DNA from: Actinobacteria bacterium OK074 | Lineage (GTDB): Bacteria > Actinomycetota > Actinomycetes > Streptomycetales > Streptomycetaceae | DNA length: 64,000 bases | Direction: 5' to 3' | NCBI GenBank assembly: GCA_001298575.1 | Contig: LJCV01000246.1 | Location: 1 to 64,000 of the forward strand | Shown here: positions 60,423 to 64,000 of the stretch, in pieces | How the letters are laid out: the number at the start of each line of letters is the position of its first letter | Position numbering within the stretch: the stretch's first letter is position 1 | Notes under the pieces: model-generated | Seen by the model: the letters and a program-made list of their open reading frames with translations, nothing else | The model's database searches: none | Told to the model about the DNA's origin: nothing | Program-made: the position numbers and the translations under genes

Positions 60423-62150
60423 TCACGCCGGCGCCTCCGTCCGGGTGCGGTCGCCGGTGAGTTCCTCGGGCAGGTGGAAGCGGGCCAGGACGGCGGCCGT
60501 GTCGGCGGGGACCGCGCCCGGGGTGGCCAGCGACACGACGACCATAGTGAGGAAGCCGAGCGGCACCGACCACAGGGCGGGCCAGGCCAGCAGGGCGTGC
60601 AGGGTGCCGCCGCCGGGGTAGCCCGCCATCGTCACGGCCACCGCCACGAACGCCGAGCCGCCGCCGAGGACCATTCCGGCCGCCGCGCCCGGCGGGGTCA
60701 GCCGCCGCCACCAGATGCCGAGGACGAGCAGCGGGCAGAAGGAGGAGGCGGACACCGCGAAGGCGAGGCCGACCGCGTCGGCCACCGGGAGGCCGCCGAC
60801 CAGCAGGCTCGCGGCCAGCGGGGCGGCCATCGCGAGCAGTGTGCCGAGCCGGAAGTGCCGTACGCCCCGGGAGGGGAGCACGTCCTGGGTGAGCACCCCG
60901 GCCACCGCCATGGTCAGGCCGGACGCGGTGGACAGGAACGCGGCGAAGGCCCCGCCCGCGACGAACGCGCCCAGCAGGTCCCCGCCGAGCCCGCCGATCA
61001 TGCGGTTGGGCAGCAGGAGTACGGCGGCGTCGGCGTCGCCGGTGAGGGTCAGCTCGGGGGCGTACAGGCGGGACAGGGCCCCGTAGACGGGCGGGAGGAG
61101 GTAGAACGCGCCGATCAGGACGAGGACGACGACGGTGGTGCGGCGGGCGGCGACGCCGTGCGGGCTGGTGTAGAAGCGGACGACGACGTGCGGCAGGCCC
61201 ATGGTGCCGAGGAAGGTGGCCAGCATCAGCCCGTACGTGGCATACAGCGGGCGTTCCTCGCGGCCGGCGGCCAGGGAGGTGGACATGCCGCCGTTGCTGG
61301 TGCGGTCGGCGACCGGGACCGGGGTGCCCTTGGCGAAGGTGAGCCGGGTGCCGCCGCCGATGTGGTGCACTCCGGCGGCCAACTCGACTTCTTCTCCCGT
61401 GTGTTGGCGGCCGTCGACGGTGCCCGACACGCGGGCCTCCAGGGGGGCGGCGAGGCGGAGGTCGACGCGCTCCTCAATGTTCACGGTGCGCTGTTCGCGG
61501 AAGGCGGGCGGTTCGGCGAAGGCGTGGCGGGGAGCGCCGTCGCCCTGCCAGGCGAGGGCCAGGAAGAGCGCGGGGACGAGCAGCGCGGTGAGTTTGAGCC
61601 AGTACTGGAACGCCTGCACGAAGGTGATGCTGCGCATGCCTCCGGCGGCGACGGTGACGACCACGACGACCGCGACGATCACTCCGCCGAGCCAGTCGGG
61701 GGCGCCGGTGAGCACGGTCAACGTCAGTCCTGCGCCCTGGAGTTGGGGCAGCAGGTAGAGCCAGCCGACGCCCACGACGAGCGCCCCGGCCAGCCGCCGT
61801 ACGCTCGGCGAGGCGAGCCGGGCCTCGGCGAAGTCGGGCAGCGTGTAGGCGCCGGAGCGGCGCAGCGGGGCGGCGACGAAGAGCAGCAGCACCAGGTAGC
61901 CGGCGGTGTAGCCGACCGGGTACCAGAGCATGTCGGGGCCCTGCACGAGGACGAGCCCGGCGATGCCGAGGAAGGAGGCGGCGGAGAGGTATTCGCCGCT
62001 GATGGCCGCCGCGTTGAGGCGGGGGCCGACGGTGCGGGAGGCGACGTAGAAGTCGGAGGTGGTGCGGGAGATGCGCAGCCCGAACGCGCCGACGAGCACG
62101 GTCGCCAGCACGACGAGGGCGACGGCGGGAACGGCGTAGTTCTGGTTCAC
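60423..62150 (-). CDS. Sodium:solute symporter (ActP/MctC-like monocarboxylate carrier)
   Basis: 575 residues, GTG start at 62150, about 13 membrane helices of the SSS fold. NAAAISGEYLSAASFLGIAG and AGGAFAAFLSTASGLTMAVAG are sodium/substrate-site signatures of acetate/pyruvate carriers. A hydrophilic insert of about 85 residues (about 205-290, including VNIEERVDLRLAAPLEARV) lies between helices, as in actinobacterial MctC types. It is followed 31 bp later by the histidine kinase gene and preceded by a DUF485-like gene, the usual ActP partner. Confidence 0.92.
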   Translation of the reverse strand: MNQNYAVPAVALVVLATVLVGAFGLRISRTTSDFYVASRTVGPRLNAAAISGEYLSAASFLGIAGLVLVQGPDMLWYPVGYTAGYLVLLLFVAAPLRRSGAYTLPDFAEARLASPSVRRLAGALVVGVGWLYLLPQLQGAGLTLTVLTGAPDWLGGVIVAVVVVVTVAAGGMRSITFVQAFQYWLKLTALLVPALFLALAWQGDGAPRHAFAEPPAFREQRTVNIEERVDLRLAAPLEARVSGTVDGRQHTGEEVELAAGVHHIGGGTRLTFAKGTPVPVADRTSNGGMSTSLAAGREERPLYATYGLMLATFLGTMGLPHVVVRFYTSPHGVAARRTTVVVLVLIGAFYLLPPVYGALSRLYAPELTLTGDADAAVLLLPNRMIGGLGGDLLGAFVAGGAFAAFLSTASGLTMAVAGVLTQDVLPSRGVRHFRLGTLLAMAAPLAASLLVGGLPVADAVGLAFAVSASSFCPLLVLGIWWRRLTPPGAAAGMVLGGGSAFVAVAVTMAGYPGGGTLHALLAWPALWSVPLGFLTMVVVSLATPGAVPADTAAVLARFHLPEELTGDRTRTEAPA

Positions 62151-62295
62151 GGCCTAACCACCACCCGTCGACTCCCGCGCCACGCACGCCCGTTCACGGC
62201 CCGCCGCCCGCCGGCTCCCGCTTCCCCTCTGCCCGTTCACGGCCCGACCCCCGCCAACTCCCACTCCGCTCCTGCCGGTTGACGCCCCGTCCCGC

Positions 62296-62664
62296 TCAAC
62301 GGTCCTCCACCAGCCGCACGAAGTCCTTCTCGTTGCGTTCGGCGCGGCGGACGTACCAGCGGGCGAGCAGGACCAGGGGCGGGTAGAGGCAGAAGCCGAG
62401 GACGGCCCATTCCAGGCCGCCGTTGCCGATGGTGGCGAAGGCCAGCGGCAGCGGGCCGACCAGCAGCACGAGGACCGCCAACACCGTGAGGGCGGCCCGG
62501 AGTTGACTGCGCATCAGGGAGCGGACGTAGGCGTGTCCGAGGGTGGTCTGTTCGTCGATCTCGGTGCGGGGCCGGTAGTGGACGGGGGCCCGGGGGGTGC
62601 GGCGGGGCGGTCCGGTGACGACGACCCGGCGCTCGGCGGGCGGGGGGCTGTGGTCCTGGGGCAT
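62296..62664 (-). CDS. DUF485-like small membrane protein (symporter partner)
   Basis: 122 residues, ATG 62664 with GGGAGGAC. A basic Pro-rich N-terminus (1-~35) precedes YVRSLMRSQLRAALTVLAVLV and a second hydrophobic segment VLGFCLYPPLVLLARWYV, ending in a charged tail. This is the YjcH/DUF485 layout, typically encoded just upstream of ActP-type carriers. It lies 10 bp after the LytTR gene and 145 bp before the symporter. Confidence 0.82.
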   Translation of the reverse strand: MPQDHSPPPAERRVVVTGPPRRTPRAPVHYRPRTEIDEQTTLGHAYVRSLMRSQLRAALTVLAVLVLLVGPLPLAFATIGNGGLEWAVLGFCLYPPLVLLARWYVRRAERNEKDFVRLVEDR

Positions 62665-62674
62665 GTCGTCCTCC

Positions 62675-63430
62675 CTAGCCCGCGGTCCGGCGCATCAGCA
62701 GGTCACGCAGTTCGCGGGCGTGCCGCCGGCTGACCTGGAGTTCGCCGTCGCCGACGCGGACGCTCACCGTACCCGCGTCCAGGCGGAGTTCGTCGATGTG
62801 GCGCAGGGCGACGAGGTGGCGCCGGTGGATGCGGACGAAGCCGCGGGAGCGCCAGCGGTCCTCCAGGGTGGACAGCGGTATCCGCACCAAGTGGCTGCCG
62901 GCGGCGGTGTGCAGGCGGGCGTAGTCGCCCTGGGCCTCGACGTGGGTGATGTCCTCGACGGGCACGAAGCGGGTCACGCCGCCGAGTTCGACGGGGATGT
63001 GGTCGGGGTCGGGTTCGTGCACGGGTATCGGCGGTGCGCTGTCGCGGAGTTGGGCCACCCGGCGGACGGCCTCGGCGAGCCGTTCGCGGCGGACGGGCTT
63101 GAGGACGTAGTCGACGGCCTTGAGGTCGAACGCCTTGACGGCGAAGCCCTCGTGGGCGGTGACGAACACGACCAGCGGCGGCCGGGCGAACCCCGTGAGC
63201 AGCCGGGCCATTTCGAGGCCGTCCAGGCCCGGCATGTGGATGTCGAGGAAGACGACGTCGATGGTCTCGGGTCCGTCGGGCCCGGAGGCGAGGGCCCGGT
63301 TGATCCGGCGCAGCGCCTCGGTCGCGTCGTTCGCGCCCTCCGCGCCGGCGATCCGGGGGTCGGCGTTGAGCAGGTACAACAGCTCTTCGAGGGAGGGGAG
63401 TTCGTCGTCGACGGCGAGGACGCGCAGCAT
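62675..63430 (-). CDS. LytTR-family response regulator
   Basis: 251 residues. Receiver domain 1-~125 with acidic pocket VDDE, phospho-acceptor Asp63 in FLDIHMPG, Thr in FVTAHE and Lys in VLKPV; LytTR DNA-binding domain at about 145-248 (DITHVEAQGDYARLHT, GFVRIHRRHLVAL). No Shine-Dalgarno precedes ATG 63430, but TAGACT lies at 63444-63439, so the mRNA is probably leaderless. It likely controls the symporter below it in response to a carboxylate sensed by the LytS-like kinase. Confidence 0.92.
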   Translation of the reverse strand: MLRVLAVDDELPSLEELLYLLNADPRIAGAEGANDATEALRRINRALASGPDGPETIDVVFLDIHMPGLDGLEMARLLTGFARPPLVVFVTAHEGFAVKAFDLKAVDYVLKPVRRERLAEAVRRVAQLRDSAPPIPVHEPDPDHIPVELGGVTRFVPVEDITHVEAQGDYARLHTAAGSHLVRIPLSTLEDRWRSRGFVRIHRRHLVALRHIDELRLDAGTVSVRVGDGELQVSRRHARELRDLLMRRTAG

Positions 63431-63444
63431 GAAGGTGGAGTCTA
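63428..63444 (-). promoter_or_regulatory. -10 element TAGACT of a probably leaderless transcript
   Basis: TAGACT (minus strand, 63444-63439) ends 8 bases before the ATG (63430-63428). The start point would fall on or next to the first codon. The -35 region is weak (no TTGAC-like hexamer at 16-19 bp). Confidence 0.45.
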
Positions 63445-63538
63445 GGAGCAATCCGGACGGCTGGACACGTGCGGCACCGGGGTGCCGTCGCCGGATGTTC
63501 GACGGGGTTCGCGGGTTCTCGCTGGATACAGTGCGCGC

Positions 63539-64000
63539 ATGAGCAGCAAGCAGGGCGCGTTCGACGACCTCGACCGGAAGATCGTGACGGCGCTGACGGC
63601 GAACTCGCGCTCCAGTTTCGCGGAGATCGGCGCGGCGATCGGGCTGTCGGCGACGGCGGTCAAGCGCCGCGTGGACCGGCTGCGCGAGACGGAGGTGATC
63701 ACCGGGTTCACGGCCACGGTGAAGCCGTCCGCGCTGGGCTGGCGCACGGAGGCGTACGTGGAGGTGTACTGCGAGGGCGCGGCGCCGCCGGGGCGGCTGG
63801 CGGAGGTGGTGCGCAACCATCCGGAGATCACCGCGGCGATGACGGTGACCGGTGGCGCGGACGCGCTGCTGCACGTGCGGGCGACGGACGTGGAGCACTT
63901 CGAGGAGGTGCTGGAGCGGATCAGGACCGAGCCCTTCATCCGGAAGACGATCAGTTACATGGTGCTGTCCCACCTCCTGCCGGAGAGCCCGGAGGCGGGC
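63539..64000 (+). CDS. Lrp/AsnC-family regulator (cut by window edge)
   Basis: At least 154 residues from ATG 63539, open to the edge. The N-terminal HTH reads DDLDRKIVTALTANSRSSF then EIGAAIGLSATAVKRRVDRL, and is followed by an RAM-type ligand domain with TVTGGADALLHVRA. It diverges from the LytTR gene; TACAGT at 63527-63532 is close to the ATG and no ribosome site is seen, so it may also be leaderless. These regulators usually respond to amino acids. The C-terminus lies outside the window. Confidence 0.9.
   Translation, partial: MSSKQGAFDDLDRKIVTALTANSRSSFAEIGAAIGLSATAVKRRVDRLRETEVITGFTATVKPSALGWRTEAYVEVYCEGAAPPGRLAEVVRNHPEITAAMTVTGGADALLHVRATDVEHFEEVLERIRTEPFIRKTISYMVLSHLLPESPEAG

Overview
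The window is very GC-rich (about 70% or more), with long overlapping open frames on both strands, GTG/TTG starts and GGAGG-type ribosome sites. Gene content (MurT/GatD, RppA with a CYP158A2-like P450, WXG100/EccC secretion genes, a DUF6777-type lipoprotein) points to a Streptomyces chromosome. The left and right edges both cut genes.

Region 1 (1-32354) is a type VII (ESX-like) secretion locus. A minus-strand series runs eccD, eccB, two small WXG100-type proteins, a T7SS-associated acidic protein, a 1045-residue repeat protein with a WxG-like motif, a YbaB-like protein, a WXG100-like partner, and a giant gene of at least 4859 codons that leaves the window on the left. eccC (three P-loop ATPase domains in one chain) is divergent from eccD. 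Convergent with it is a coupled pair: a protein joining a parallel beta-helix to two CbxX-type AAA+ domains (EccA-like), overlapping a mycosin protease (mycP) by ATGA. I found no EccE. The giant protein has a helical WXG100/CpnT-like N-terminus, two HExxHxxGLxD metalloprotease motifs, a coiled coil, an OTU-like Asp-Gly-Gln-Cys / Asn-His-Tyr module, and a duplicated module of about 700 residues. In my hand translation its only cysteine is the OTU-like catalytic one. This is the most interesting object in the window.

Region 2 (32653-37000) holds secreted or membrane-linked genes: a membrane-anchored bulb-type lectin, a DUF779 protein, a secreted phosphodiester glycosidase, a 64-residue membrane protein and a Tat-type secreted AIM6/PLC-like phosphodiesterase.

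Region 3 (37059-44941) has a three-gene, stop-start-coupled operon (quinone-oxidoreductase-like MDR and two acyl-CoA dehydrogenases, possibly a heteromeric enzyme), an XRE-cupin regulator, an ATP-dependent DNA ligase overlapping a Nudix hydrolase, a succinate-semialdehyde-type dehydrogenase and a small Streptomyces protein.

Region 4 (45183-48011) is a compact pigment cluster: RppA (tetrahydroxynaphthalene synthase), a P450 and a cupin oxygenase. This gene set is known for making flaviolin and coupling it into dark biaryl pigments.

Region 5 (48122-64000) has an acyl-CoA dehydrogenase divergent from a TetR regulator around a palindrome, peptide deformylase, MurT/GatD (lipid II amidation), phosphofructokinase, a CtaG-like copper/oxidase assembly protein, a PASTA lipoprotein next to a Ser/Thr kinase, and a LytS/LytTR two-component system bracketing a DUF485/sodium-solute symporter pair. 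It ends in an Lrp/AsnC regulator cut by the edge. An interspersed intergenic repeat occurs three times (44952, 48017, 50262), each time at a gene 3' end.
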